Positions 50,986 to 60,431 of a stretch of 64,000 nucleotides of DNA are shown here, one piece after another. The position numbers were made by a program, and so were the translations under genes. The stretch is taken from positions 62,001 through 126,000 of the forward strand of contig NZ_LASZ01000006.1 in NCBI RefSeq assembly GCF_001014645.1, written 5' to 3'. The notes under the pieces were generated by a model that did not search any database, had not been told where the DNA came from, and worked only from the letters and a program-made list of their open reading frames with translations. The DNA is from Luteimonas sp. FCS-9 (GTDB lineage: Bacteria; Pseudomonadota; Gammaproteobacteria; Xanthomonadales; Xanthomonadaceae). Every line of letters begins with the position of its first letter. Within the stretch, counting starts at the first letter, position 1.

Positions 50986-51134
50986 AGCGCGATGCCGGCC
51001 AGCGATTCCGCGTCCAGGGCGCCGAAGTCGCTGGCGGTGTCGGCGAAACGCTCGATCAGCGCGCCGCGCGACGCGTCGTATTCGATTTCGGGCGCGGGCA
51101 CGTCGTCGCCCGGGGCGTCCTGATGGCCATGCAT
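50982..51134 (-). CDS. 50-residue protein of the FNR-box operon
   Basis: MHGHQDAPGDDVPAPEIEYD... to ...ESLAGIAL; 50 residues, acidic (many Asp/Glu), with two His near the N-terminus. Strongly supported as a real gene: GAGGAGC sits 7 nt before the ATG, it overlaps the next gene by GTGA, and an FNR-type box lies 52 bp upstream. No known family recognised. Confidence 0.72.
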   Translation of the reverse strand: MHGHQDAPGDDVPAPEIEYDASRGALIERFADTASDFGALDAESLAGIAL

Positions 51135-51185
51135 GGGAATGCTCCTCGTTTGCGGACATCCTCGCGCGCCCGCGCGGGGCATGCC

Positions 51186-51199
51186 TTGATCTGGGTCAG
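51186..51199. promoter_or_regulatory. FNR/Anr/Dnr-type box
   Basis: TTGATCTGGGTCAG; the FNR consensus TTGAT-n4-ATCAA is matched at 8 of 10 positions (on the minus strand CTGAC-CCAG-ATCAA). Lies 52 bp upstream of the 50-residue gene on the minus strand and 133 bp upstream of the LysR gene. Position suits class II-like activation of the minus-strand unit. Confidence 0.7.
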
Positions 51200-51332
51200 G
51201 TGCCGGCCGGCGCTTTTGGTTGTCGCGGTTCCGGCCAGCTGCGATCATGCGTCCCCGTGCGGCGCGCCCGGTCCAGGGCGTGGGCCCCGGGCCCCGACCG
51301 TCGGCACCGCCGCGAAGCGATGGGACCGTGCG

Positions 51333-52265
51333 ATGAAGCTCAAGCTCGATGCCTACACGCTGCGCCTGTTCGTCGCGGTCGCGCATGCCGGCTCGATCGC
51401 CCAGGCGGCGCGCGCTGCGCACATCTCGCCATCGGCGCTGTCGCGCCGCATTGCCGAACTCGAGGACACGCTGCGCGCGCCGGTGTTCATCCGCTCGCCG
51501 CGGGGCCTGGACCTGACCGAGGCCGGCCGCTTCGTGCTCGGGCATGCGGAACGGATCAACGCCGAGATCGAATCGCTGGTGCGGGAGGTCGCGCACCTGG
51601 GCGAGGGCGAACTGCGCGGCCACGTCCGCCTGCATACCAACCCCGCCGCCCTGATCGGCGCGCTGCCCGAGCGCCTGCGCCGGTTCGGCGAGCGGCATCC
51701 CCAGGTCAGCCTCTCGATCGTCGAGGACGATACGCACCGCGTCGTACGCGCATGCCTGGAGGGCGACGCCGACCTCGGCGTAGGCGTGTCCGGCCCGATC
51801 CCCCCGGGCCTGGAGCGCTGGTCGTTCGTGCCCGACGCAGTGCACGTGGTGACGCTGCGCGACCATCCGCTCGCGGCCGCCGACGGGCCGCTGACGTTCG
51901 CGCAGGTGCTCGACTACCCGGTCATCGGCTACCGCGCCGGGGGGGCGCTCGACGGGCTGGTCAGGGCCCACGGGCGCCGCCGCGATCCCGGGTTCCACCC
52001 GCGGTTGACCGTCGGCAGCTTCGACGCGATCTGCCGGATGATCGAGTCGGGCCTGGGCGTGGCGCTGATGCCGGCGAGCGCGCTGCGCGCCTACGCCGGC
52101 AGCGCGCGCTTCGCCTCGCGCGCACTCGACGACGACTGGGCGCGCGCGCGTTCGCTCGACATCTACGCGCTGCGCCGCACGCCGCAGCCGCCCGCCGTGC
52201 TGGCGCTGATCGGCCTGCTGCGCGAGACCTCCGACGACGCCGCCGCGCCGCCGGCCCCCGGCTGA
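51333..52265 (+). CDS. LysR family transcriptional regulator
   Basis: 310 residues. N-terminal HTH (1-60: KLDAYTLRLFVAVAHAGSIAQAARAAHISPSALSRRIAELEDTL), then a periplasmic-binding-like effector domain (about 90-300). Activator or repressor of unknown target, transcribed toward the sugar-dehydrogenase genes. Not adjacent to the DUF6522 unit in transcription, but shares its 200 bp upstream region divergently. Confidence 0.93.
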   Translation: MKLKLDAYTLRLFVAVAHAGSIAQAARAAHISPSALSRRIAELEDTLRAPVFIRSPRGLDLTEAGRFVLGHAERINAEIESLVREVAHLGEGELRGHVRLHTNPAALIGALPERLRRFGERHPQVSLSIVEDDTHRVVRACLEGDADLGVGVSGPIPPGLERWSFVPDAVHVVTLRDHPLAAADGPLTFAQVLDYPVIGYRAGGALDGLVRAHGRRRDPGFHPRLTVGSFDAICRMIESGLGVALMPASALRAYAGSARFASRALDDDWARARSLDIYALRRTPQPPAVLALIGLLRETSDDAAAPPAPG

Positions 52266-52539
52266 CACGGAGGCGCGCGGTGGGGCGCCCGTTTTCGCGA
52301 TGGCCCCCATCGCAAATTCGCAGGCCGCAATCTCGCGCCGGCCTGCGACAATCGGACGCACCGCACTGCGGCCTGCGCCATCGACGTGACCCGCGCATGC
52401 GCTGCGCACCTGGCCGATGCGCGCCGGGCGTGCGCATCGCGCACCCACGCACCAGCGACGCCGCGGCCCGCACGCAAGCGGGCGCCCCGCGCGATCCCCG
52501 CGTGACGCAACTCCAGCCATCCTGAAAAGGTCGCCAACC
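52266..52539. other. Intergenic region LysR / dehydrogenase
   Basis: 274 bp. Holds a GCGATGG-CCC-CCATCGC hairpin at 52297-52313 (likely LysR terminator) and a second CGCAGGCCG.../CGGCCTGCG dyad near 52319. No ORF or RNA family recognised. Confidence 0.5.
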
Positions 52540-53247
52540 ATGTCCAAGCCCCCCTCCGATCCCGCGGCCTCGCCGTCGCGCCGCCGCTTCTTCAAGGGGC
52601 TGACCCTGCTGCCGGTCGCCGCCGCGCTGCCCGGCTGCGGCGGCTCCGGGGACGTGGCGCCTGCGCGCGACTACGTGCCGACGTTCTTCAACGCGGCCGA
52701 GTGGACGTTCCTCGTCGCCGCCTGCGATCGCCTGATCCCGCACGACGAGATCGGGCCCGGCGCGGTGGAATCGGGCGTGCCCGAGTTCATCGACCGGCAC
52801 ATGCAGACGCCCTATGCCAGCGGCGCGATCTGGTACATGCAGGGGCCGTACCTCGAGGCGCCGCCGGAGTTCGGCTACCAGGGCCGCCTGCCGCTGCGCG
52901 ACATCCTGCGCGTGGGCATGGCCGCGACCGATGCGCACTGCAGGCAGGCGTTCGAGGGCCGCACGTTCGCGCAGCTCGAACACGCGCAGCAGGAGGCGCT
53001 GCTCACCGCGGCGCAGGACGGCAAGCTCGAACTCGACGACATCTCGTCGAAGGTCTTCTTCGCCAACCTGCTGGCCGAGGTCAAGAACGGCTATTTCTCC
53101 GATCCGGTCCACGGCGGCAACAAGGACATGGGGGCGTGGAAGATGATCGGCTACCCGGGCATGCGGGCCGACTACATCGACTGGGTGACCGTGCGCGACC
53201 GGCCGTATCCGCTGCCGCCGGTCGACCTGTCGGGCAGGAGGGGCTGA
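52540..53247 (+). CDS. Gluconate/sugar dehydrogenase small subunit (subunit 3 family)
   Basis: 235 residues. Twin-arginine signal (PSRRRFFKGLTLLPVAAALPGCGG), then the gluconate 2-dehydrogenase subunit 3 fold: FFNAAEWTFLVAACDRLIPHDEIGPGA, and GYPGMRADYIDWV at the end. It is the Tat-exported chaperone/hitch-hiker subunit that carries the folded flavoprotein partner to the periplasm. First of three coupled genes; the partner starts 2 bp downstream. Confidence 0.92.
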   Translation: MSKPPSDPAASPSRRRFFKGLTLLPVAAALPGCGGSGDVAPARDYVPTFFNAAEWTFLVAACDRLIPHDEIGPGAVESGVPEFIDRHMQTPYASGAIWYMQGPYLEAPPEFGYQGRLPLRDILRVGMAATDAHCRQAFEGRTFAQLEHAQQEALLTAAQDGKLELDDISSKVFFANLLAEVKNGYFSDPVHGGNKDMGAWKMIGYPGMRADYIDWVTVRDRPYPLPPVDLSGRRG

Positions 53248-53249
53248 GC

Positions 53250-55025
53250 ATGGCGACGACGAAACCGAAGGTCGACGTGGTCATCGTCGGCATGGGCTGG
53301 ACGGGCTCGATCCTGGCCAAGGAACTCACCGACGCGGGCCTGCACGTGGTCGCGCTCGAGCGCGGCGCCGACCGCGACACGCAACCCGACTTCGCCTATC
53401 CCAAGGTGGTCGACGAGCTCGAGGGCTCGGTGCACCGCAAGTATCTGCAGAGCCTGGCCCAGGACACCATCACCATCCGCCACAACACCGGCCAGACGGC
53501 GGTGCCGTACCGGCAGATGGGCTCGTTCAAGCCGGGCACCGGCGTCGGCGGCGCCGGCAGCCACTGGTCGGGCTGCCATTTCCGCGCGTTGCCGGAGGAC
53601 TTCAACTTCCGCAGCAACATCGAGCAGCGCTACGGCCGTGGCTTCATCCCGCAGGACATGACCATCCAGGATTTCCCGGTCAGCTACGAGGAGCTCGAGC
53701 CGCACTTCGACCACTTCGAGTACGTCTGCGGCACCTCGGGCAAGGCCGGCGTCATCAACGGCGTGCTGCAGGAGGGCGGCAATCCGTTCGAGGGCTCGCG
53801 CTCGCGCGAGTACGCGCTGCCGCCGAACCCGAACTACCTCGGCGCGGAGCTGTTCTACGGCGCCGCGCGCGAAATGGGCTGGCATCCGTACCCGATCCCG
53901 GCGTCCAACACCTCGCGCGCCTACACCAATCCCTACGGCTGCCAGATGGGGCCGTGCAACGCCTGCGGCTTCTGCAGCGACTACGGCTGCCTGAACTACT
54001 CCAAGGCCAGCCCCAACGCCTGCATCCTGCCGGTGCTGCGCCAGCGCGAACTGTTCGAACTGCGCACCCATGCCCAGGTGCTCAAGGTCGACCTCGACAG
54101 CACCGGCCGCAAGGCCACCGGCGTGACCTATCTCGACGCGCAGGGCCGCGAGGTCCGGCAGCCGGCCGACCTGGTGCTGCTGTGCGCGTTCTCGTACATC
54201 AACGTGCACCTGATGCTGGTCTCGGGCATCGGCACGCCCTACGACCCGCAGACCGGCGAGGGCACGATCGGCAAGAACTACTCGTACCAGAACCTCAACC
54301 GCGTGGTGCTGTTCTTCGACAAGGACGTGCAGGCCAACGGCTTCATCGGCATCGGCGGCGCCGGCACGACGATCGACGACCTCAACGGCAACCAGCTCGA
54401 CAATGCCGAGGCCGGCTTCGTCGGCGGCGGCATCATCTGGGCGCGCCAGCCCGGCGCCGGCCCGGTGCGCGGCATCAACGTCCCGCCCGGCACGCCTGCC
54501 TGGGGCAGCGCGTGGAAGCGGGCCGCGGCCGATGCGTTCCGGCACTCGTTCTACTACGAGGTCCAGGGCGCCTGCATGTCCTACAAGCAGAGCTACCTGA
54601 GCCTGGATCCGACCTACAAGGACGCGTTCGGACGCCCGCTGCTGCGCATGACCTTCGACTGGCACGACAACGAGATCCGCGCCTCGCAGTACCTGGTCGA
54701 CAAGGCCCAGCAGATGAGCCGGATCCTCAATCCGATCGCGATGTCGGGCGATGCGAAGAAGGACGGCACGCACTACGACATCACCAAGTACCAGAGCACG
54801 CACACCTGCGGCGGCGCGATCATGGGCGCCAACCCGAAGGACTCGGCGCTCAACCGCTACCTGCAGTCCTGGGACGTGCCCAACGTGTTCGCGATCGGCT
54901 CCAACGCGTTCCCGCAGAACAACGGCTACAACCCGACCGGCATGGTCGGCGCACTGGCGTACTGGGCGGCCAAGGCGATCGTCGACCAGTACCTGAAGGA
55001 CCCCGGTCCGCTGGTGCAGGCATGA
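53250..55025 (+). CDS. GMC-family FAD dehydrogenase, catalytic subunit
   Basis: 591 residues. FAD-binding VDVVIVGMGWTGSILAKELTDAG at 8-30, GTGVGGAGSHWSG, and a C-terminal FPQNNGYNPTGMVGALAYWAAKAI. A five-cysteine patch C231/C236/C239/C242/C247 (GCQMGPCNACGFCSDYGC) resembles the 3Fe-4S site of FAD glucose and gluconate dehydrogenases and lets electrons pass to the cytochrome subunit. Exported with the Tat subunit. Substrate (glucose, gluconate, sorbitol or alcohol) not determinable. Confidence 0.93.
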   Translation: MATTKPKVDVVIVGMGWTGSILAKELTDAGLHVVALERGADRDTQPDFAYPKVVDELEGSVHRKYLQSLAQDTITIRHNTGQTAVPYRQMGSFKPGTGVGGAGSHWSGCHFRALPEDFNFRSNIEQRYGRGFIPQDMTIQDFPVSYEELEPHFDHFEYVCGTSGKAGVINGVLQEGGNPFEGSRSREYALPPNPNYLGAELFYGAAREMGWHPYPIPASNTSRAYTNPYGCQMGPCNACGFCSDYGCLNYSKASPNACILPVLRQRELFELRTHAQVLKVDLDSTGRKATGVTYLDAQGREVRQPADLVLLCAFSYINVHLMLVSGIGTPYDPQTGEGTIGKNYSYQNLNRVVLFFDKDVQANGFIGIGGAGTTIDDLNGNQLDNAEAGFVGGGIIWARQPGAGPVRGINVPPGTPAWGSAWKRAAADAFRHSFYYEVQGACMSYKQSYLSLDPTYKDAFGRPLLRMTFDWHDNEIRASQYLVDKAQQMSRILNPIAMSGDAKKDGTHYDITKYQSTHTCGGAIMGANPKDSALNRYLQSWDVPNVFAIGSNAFPQNNGYNPTGMVGALAYWAAKAIVDQYLKDPGPLVQA

Positions 55026-55036
55026 GGAGGCGCGCG

Positions 55037-56416
55037 ATGAAGAAGACCCTCCTTTCGCTGGCGGCGCTGGCCGCGGTCGGTGGTGCCGCGCTGCTCGCCT
55101 ATGCGCTGGTGCCGACCACGACGCCGGCCATCGCCGGGCCCGCGCCGTCGGCCGACGACGCGGCGCTGATCGAACAGGGCCGCTACCTGGCGGCGGCGGG
55201 CGACTGTACGGCCTGCCACACCGCGGCCGGCGGTGCGCCGTTCGCGGGCGGCGTGCCGATCGCCTCGCCGATCGGCACGATCTACAGCACCAACATCACG
55301 CCCGATCCCGACACCGGGATCGGCGGCTGGTCGCTCGACCAGTTCGACCGCGCGGTGCGCCACGGCCTGCTGCCCAACGGCGACACGCTGTACCCGGCGA
55401 TGCCGTACCCGGCCTACGTGCGCATGCACGATGAGGACATCCGGGCGATGTACGCGTACTTCATGCACGCGGTGCCGGCGGTCGCGCAGGAGAACCGTCC
55501 GACCGGCATCCGCTGGCCGCTGTCGATGCGCTGGCCGCTCGGCATCTGGCGCAAGACCTTCGCGCCCGATCCGCAGGACACCGGCTTCGACGCCTCGCGC
55601 TACGCCGACGCGCGCATCGCCCGCGGCGCCTACCTGGTGCAGGGGCCGGGCCACTGCGGCAGCTGCCACACGCCGCGCGCGTTCACGCTGCAGGAAAAGG
55701 CGCTCGACGAATCGGGGTCGCAGTACCTGGCCGGCGGCCAGATCATCGACGGCTGGATGGCGATCAACCTGCGCGGCAATCTGGCCGACGGGCTGGGCGC
55801 CTGGAGCGAAGCGGACATCGTCGAGCTGCTGCGCACCGGCCGCAACCGGCACCAGGCGGTCGTCGGCCCGGCGATGGCCGACGTGGTGCTGCACAGCACC
55901 CAGCACCTGACCGACGACGACCTCGGCGCGATCGCCGCCTATCTCAAGACGCTGCCGCCCTCGGCCGACGAACCGTCGTCGTTCGCGCCCGACCCGGGCA
56001 CCGCGCAGGCGTTGCAGGCCGGTATCAACGACAGCCGCGGCGCGGAACTGTGGGTCGACAGCTGCGCGGCCTGCCACCGGACCGATGCGATGGGCTACGA
56101 CCGCGTGTTCCCGCGCATGCCGGGCAACGCGACCGTGCTGGCCGCCGATCCGACGACGCTGGTGCGGCTGATCCTGGTGGGCAGCGAGATGCCGAGCACG
56201 CGCACTGCGCCGTCGAACCTGGGCATGCCCGGCTTCGCGTGGCGGATGTCGGACGAGGAGGTGGCCGAGCTGGCGACCTTCGTGCGCAACGGCTGGGGCA
56301 ACCGCGCATCGGCGGTCACGCCCGCGCAGGTGCGGCGGATCCGCCGCGACGTCGAGGCCGAGGCGGCGCATCGTGAGGCGCCGCACGACCCGACCGAGGT
56401 CGCCGAGCGCGGGTGA
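55037..56416 (+). CDS. Three-heme cytochrome c subunit of the dehydrogenase
   Basis: 459 residues. Signal peptide/anchor 1-25, then three c-type heme sites: CTACH (57-61), CGSCH (207-211) and CAACH (343-347). This layout is that of the membrane-bound cytochrome subunit of gluconate/alcohol/FAD-glucose dehydrogenase that passes electrons to ubiquinone or terminal oxidase. Start ATG at 55037 follows GAGGAGG; an ATG at 55022 (ATGA overlap with the preceding stop) is less likely because it would leave no ribosome site. Confidence 0.95.
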   Translation: MKKTLLSLAALAAVGGAALLAYALVPTTTPAIAGPAPSADDAALIEQGRYLAAAGDCTACHTAAGGAPFAGGVPIASPIGTIYSTNITPDPDTGIGGWSLDQFDRAVRHGLLPNGDTLYPAMPYPAYVRMHDEDIRAMYAYFMHAVPAVAQENRPTGIRWPLSMRWPLGIWRKTFAPDPQDTGFDASRYADARIARGAYLVQGPGHCGSCHTPRAFTLQEKALDESGSQYLAGGQIIDGWMAINLRGNLADGLGAWSEADIVELLRTGRNRHQAVVGPAMADVVLHSTQHLTDDDLGAIAAYLKTLPPSADEPSSFAPDPGTAQALQAGINDSRGAELWVDSCAACHRTDAMGYDRVFPRMPGNATVLAADPTTLVRLILVGSEMPSTRTAPSNLGMPGFAWRMSDEEVAELATFVRNGWGNRASAVTPAQVRRIRRDVEAEAAHREAPHDPTEVAERG

Positions 56417-56477
56417 CGCCCGCCCGGCGCGCGCGACGCGCCCTGCACGCCGCCGGCGATGGCGGCGTGCACCGGGC

Positions 56478-58205
56478 TCAGCGCACGCCGTGCATCCAGC
56501 GCCGCACCAGCGGCGAGAGCACGAAGTAGGCCAGCCCCGAGCCGACGCCGATCCACAGCATGATCTGGAACAGCTCGCCGTACCGGGCCGCGGCGACGGC
56601 CATGTCGATCGCCTCGCCCTCGGCCACGTCGAGCGCGGTGAGCTTGCCGAACTGCGCGGCCAGCACCTCCGAGTACGCGGTCGCCAGCCAGAACGCGCCC
56701 ATCATCAGGCCCACCACGCGCGCGACCGACAGCTGGGTGACCGCCGACAGCCCGATCGGCGACAGGCACATCTCGCCGATCTCCAGCAGGAAGTAGGCCA
56801 GCACCAGCCACCACACGCTCGCCAGCACGCCGTCGCCCGCCGCCTGCGCGGCCATCAGCAACGGCACGAACGCCAGGCCCGCGAACACCAGGCCGATCGC
56901 CATCTTGGTCGGTTTGCCCGGGTTGAGGCCGCGGCGGTCGAGCCAGGGCCACAGCCACGAGAACACCGGGGCGAGCACGACGATGAAGAATGCGCCGAGG
57001 AACGTCAGCGAACCGGCGGTCTGCGGCACCAGCACCACGTCGTGCACCAGCGCGACCGCGAGCGCGACGACCATCGCGATCGCCGCCGCGCGCGCGGTGC
57101 CGGCGCGGCCGCGGTCGCTGGCGCGCAGCGCGAGCACCATCAGCAGCGGGCTGGCACCCAGCGCGAAGATCGCCCACGGCACGCCGGGCGTGTAGCCGCC
57201 GGGCGCCAGGCCGAACAGGTCCTTGGTCAGCATCCGGTCGGTGAACGTGACCCAGGAGCCGTAGGTCTGCTCGTAGAGCGTGAAGAAGACCAGCACGCCG
57301 AAGATCAGCAACACCAGCGCCAGCATCTGCTCGCGCTCGACCCGGCTGCAGTGCCGGACCAGGAACCAGACGAACCAGACCACCAGCGCCGCGGCGATCA
57401 GGTGCATCGCGCCGTGCACCGTCCACGTGCGCTGGATCAGCTGCCAGACCACCAGCGCGCCGCCGACGCTGCCGGCGTAGATCCACCATTCGCGGGTCAG
57501 CGGGCCGAGCTTCTCCGACAGCTTCGCCGGATCGTTCGGCTCGGCGTGGCCGTAGAGATACTTCTGTCCCCACAGGAACACGATCAGGCCGGCGACCATG
57601 CCGATGCCCGCAGCCCCGAAGCCGTATTTCCAGCCGTAGGTCTCGCCCAGGAACGCGCAGACCAGGCTGGCGAACAGCGCGCCGACGTTGATGCCGGCGT
57701 AGAACAGCGTGAAGCCCGAATCGCGGCGCGGATCGTCGGCCGCGTAAAGCTTGCCGACGATCGTCGAGATGTTGGGCTTGAGGAAGCCCACGCCCATGAT
57801 GATCAGCGCCAGCGACAGGTAGAACACCTGCAGCGCGGCCTCGTCGCGCACGACCACGCCGTCGACCACGCGCGCCTGCTCGCCCTCGAACGCCATGCCC
57901 AGGTGGCCGAGCACCAGCAGCACGCCGCCCAGCACCACCGCCTTGCGCATGCCCAGGTAGCGGTCGGCGAGCAGGCCGCCGAGCACCGGGACCGCGTAGA
58001 CCAGGCCGCCGTAGGCACCGAGCAGGTCGAAGCCGGCGTCGTCGCCGAACAGGTGGTACTTGAGGATGTACAGCAGCAGCAGCGCCTTCATGCCGTAGAA
58101 GGAGAAGCGCTCCCACATCTCGGTGAAGAAGCAGACGAACACGCCCTTGGGGTGGCCGAGGAAGTCGTCGGCACCGCTCCGGGCGGTGAGGGGGGCTGCG
58201 GCCAT
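56478..58205 (-). CDS. POT family peptide MFS transporter
   Basis: 575 residues, longer than the ~500 of DtpA-type. Proton-coupled di/tripeptide symporter with 12-14 membrane helices. FFTEMWERFSFYGMKALLLLYIL is the ExxERFxYY/Fxx-like N-terminal POT motif, GLLADRYLGMRKAVVLGG, and GFLKPNISTIVGKLY is the POT/PTR signature. Divergent from a secreted S9 peptidase, so the products of extracellular cleavage may be its cargo. Start MAAAPLTARSG follows a weak ribosome site. Confidence 0.93.
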   Translation of the reverse strand: MAAAPLTARSGADDFLGHPKGVFVCFFTEMWERFSFYGMKALLLLYILKYHLFGDDAGFDLLGAYGGLVYAVPVLGGLLADRYLGMRKAVVLGGVLLVLGHLGMAFEGEQARVVDGVVVRDEAALQVFYLSLALIIMGVGFLKPNISTIVGKLYAADDPRRDSGFTLFYAGINVGALFASLVCAFLGETYGWKYGFGAAGIGMVAGLIVFLWGQKYLYGHAEPNDPAKLSEKLGPLTREWWIYAGSVGGALVVWQLIQRTWTVHGAMHLIAAALVVWFVWFLVRHCSRVEREQMLALVLLIFGVLVFFTLYEQTYGSWVTFTDRMLTKDLFGLAPGGYTPGVPWAIFALGASPLLMVLALRASDRGRAGTARAAAIAMVVALAVALVHDVVLVPQTAGSLTFLGAFFIVVLAPVFSWLWPWLDRRGLNPGKPTKMAIGLVFAGLAFVPLLMAAQAAGDGVLASVWWLVLAYFLLEIGEMCLSPIGLSAVTQLSVARVVGLMMGAFWLATAYSEVLAAQFGKLTALDVAEGEAIDMAVAAARYGELFQIMLWIGVGSGLAYFVLSPLVRRWMHGVR

Positions 58206-58270
58206 GGGCGCGTCGTCGTGGAATGGCGGAAGGCGCGAGTATAGGCGGCATCCGCCGGCGCCCGCCGCGC

Positions 58271-58276
58271 TAGAAT
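58271..58276 (+). promoter_or_regulatory. Candidate -10 of the S9 peptidase gene
   Basis: TAGAAT in the CTAGAATCGG context, 78 bp before the start; same form as upstream of lysAC. Confidence 0.3.
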
Positions 58277-58353
58277 CGGCGCTACGCGCGGGGAGCGCGT
58301 CCACCGGCCCGGCCGCGTCATGGCCGCCGCACACATCGAAGGGAGAACAGGGG

Positions 58354-60318
58354 ATGGTCCGCAAGGGACTGCAGTGGATGGTCGCGCTTGTCGTGGCGGT
58401 CGCGTGCGCGGGCGCGCATGCGCAGGTCGATCTGGCGCCGTTCGTCGAGGACGACGGCTTCCGCGACATCAAGATCTCGCCGACCGGCGAATACTTCGCC
58501 GCGACGATGCCGCACGGCGACAGCACCGCGATCGGCGTGATCCGCTGGACCGACCGCAGCGTCGTCGGCAGCTACCGGCTGCCGCGCAACACCCACATCG
58601 CCGACTTCTGGTGGGCCAAGGACGATCGCCTGGTCTTCGCGCTGGCAGAACGCTTCGGCGCGCGCGACTATCCCAGCCCGACGGGCGAGCTGTACGCGAT
58701 GAACGCCGACGGCTCGCGCGCGCAGCTGCTGGTGGGCTGGCGCGTGCGCGGCACGCCGACCGGCACCCGGATCCCGGCCGGCGGCAAGGCCGAGCTGGTC
58801 CAGGCCTGGCCGATCGACCTGCTGGCCGGCGATGCCCGCAACATCCTGGTGTCGGTGGCGCCCTTCACCCGCGATCCGCTGACCCGCGTCGACCGCCTGG
58901 ACGTCTACACCGGCCGGCGCACGACCGAAGCCACCGTGCCGGTCGGGCGCGCGGACTTCACGACCGACCATGCCGGCGAGGTCCGCTTCGCGGTCGGCGC
59001 GCGGTCCGACAATCTCTCGCGGCTGTACTACCGCAAGGGACGCGGCGAGGACTGGCGGCTGCTCAACGACGAATCCCAGAGCGGACGCCAGGAATCCCCG
59101 ATCGGCTTCTCCGATGACGATCGCATCGCCTACCTGCGCGTCTCCCAGCCCACCGGTCCCGATGCGATCGTCGCCTGGGACATCGCCGCCGATACTCGGC
59201 GCGAGGTGCTGCGCGATGCCGTCGTCGACCCCGAGATCGTGTACCGGCCGGGGACGACGACGCCGGTCGGCGCCCGCTTTCTCGGCGCGACCCCGCGCCA
59301 GGCGTTCTTCGACGACACCTCCAGCGATGCGAAGCTCGGGCGCATGTTCGAGCAGGCGTTCCCGGGGCAGGTGGTGCGGATCGCCTCGGCCACGCGCGAT
59401 GCCTCGACCAAGCTGCTGCTGGCGACCAGCGACGTCGATCCGGGCAGCTTCTACACCTACGACGCGGCCACCAAGCAGGCGGAATTCGCGCTCGCCCGGC
59501 GCGAACGCGTCGATCCCACGCGGATGGCGCCGATGCGCGCGGTCTCGCTGCCGGCGAGGGACGGGTTGGTGCTGCACGGCTACCTCACGCGCCCGTCCGG
59601 ACACGGGGACGGGCGGTTGCCGCTGGTGGTGCTGCCGCACGGCGGGCCGTTCGGCATCTTCGACGACTGGGCGTTCGATCCCGACGTGCAGGTGCTGGCG
59701 CAGGCCGGCTACGCGGTGCTGCAGGTCAACTATCGCGGCTCGGGCAACCACGGCCGCAGTTTCCGCCAGGCCGGCGCGCGCGGCTGGGGCACGACGATGC
59801 AGGACGACCTCACCGACGCCACGCGCTGGGCCATCGCGCAGGGCCATGCCGATCCGGCGCGGATCTGTCTCTACGGCGGCAGCTACGGCGCCTACGCTGC
59901 GCTGATGGGCGCGGCGCGCGAGCCGGACCTGTACCGCTGCGCGGTCGGCTACGTCGGCGTCTACGACCTGCCGCTGATGCGCAGCGAGAACCGCCGCTCC
60001 GCCGCGTGGGCGCGCACCTGGACCGACGAATGGGTGGGCGACGACGTCGCGGCGCTGGCGGCGCGCTCGCCCACGCGCCTGGCCGGGCAGATCCGCGCCC
60101 CGGTGCTGCTGGTCGCCGGCGGCGAGGACGAGGTCGCGCCGGTCGAGCACACCCGCCGCATGGAACGCGCGCTGCGCGCGGCCGACGTGCCGGTCGAGAC
60201 GCTGTACGTGGACAACGAGGGGCACGGCTTCTACAAGCCGGAGAACAAGCGCGCGTTCTACACCCGGCTGCTCGCCTTCCTGTCCACGCACCTGGGCGGC
60301 GCCACCGCGCAGGAATGA
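58354..60318 (+). CDS. S9 family peptidase (secreted)
   Basis: 654 residues. Signal peptide 1-23 (AHAQ), beta-propeller (about 25-410), then an alpha/beta hydrolase domain with Ser510 in GGSYGAYAAL, Asp592 in GGEDEVAP and His624 in NEGHGFYK. S9 prolyl-oligopeptidase-like enzyme. Likely cuts peptides in the periplasm or outside. ATG at 58354 preceded by GGGAGAACAGGGG. Next S9 gene starts 113 bp on; the two are probably separate paralogues of one operon. Confidence 0.93.
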   Translation: MVRKGLQWMVALVVAVACAGAHAQVDLAPFVEDDGFRDIKISPTGEYFAATMPHGDSTAIGVIRWTDRSVVGSYRLPRNTHIADFWWAKDDRLVFALAERFGARDYPSPTGELYAMNADGSRAQLLVGWRVRGTPTGTRIPAGGKAELVQAWPIDLLAGDARNILVSVAPFTRDPLTRVDRLDVYTGRRTTEATVPVGRADFTTDHAGEVRFAVGARSDNLSRLYYRKGRGEDWRLLNDESQSGRQESPIGFSDDDRIAYLRVSQPTGPDAIVAWDIAADTRREVLRDAVVDPEIVYRPGTTTPVGARFLGATPRQAFFDDTSSDAKLGRMFEQAFPGQVVRIASATRDASTKLLLATSDVDPGSFYTYDAATKQAEFALARRERVDPTRMAPMRAVSLPARDGLVLHGYLTRPSGHGDGRLPLVVLPHGGPFGIFDDWAFDPDVQVLAQAGYAVLQVNYRGSGNHGRSFRQAGARGWGTTMQDDLTDATRWAIAQGHADPARICLYGGSYGAYAALMGAAREPDLYRCAVGYVGVYDLPLMRSENRRSAAWARTWTDEWVGDDVAALAARSPTRLAGQIRAPVLLVAGGEDEVAPVEHTRRMERALRAADVPVETLYVDNEGHGFYKPENKRAFYTRLLAFLSTHLGGATAQE

Positions 60319-60431
60319 ATGCGCGCGAGGCGGCGGCGCACCCGCCGCGGCATGCGCGGGGCGCGGCGCGGCGCTTTGCCAGCCCGGCGGGCGCGGCCTA
60401 CCATGCGGACTCTTTGCCCGGAGCCCGTCCC

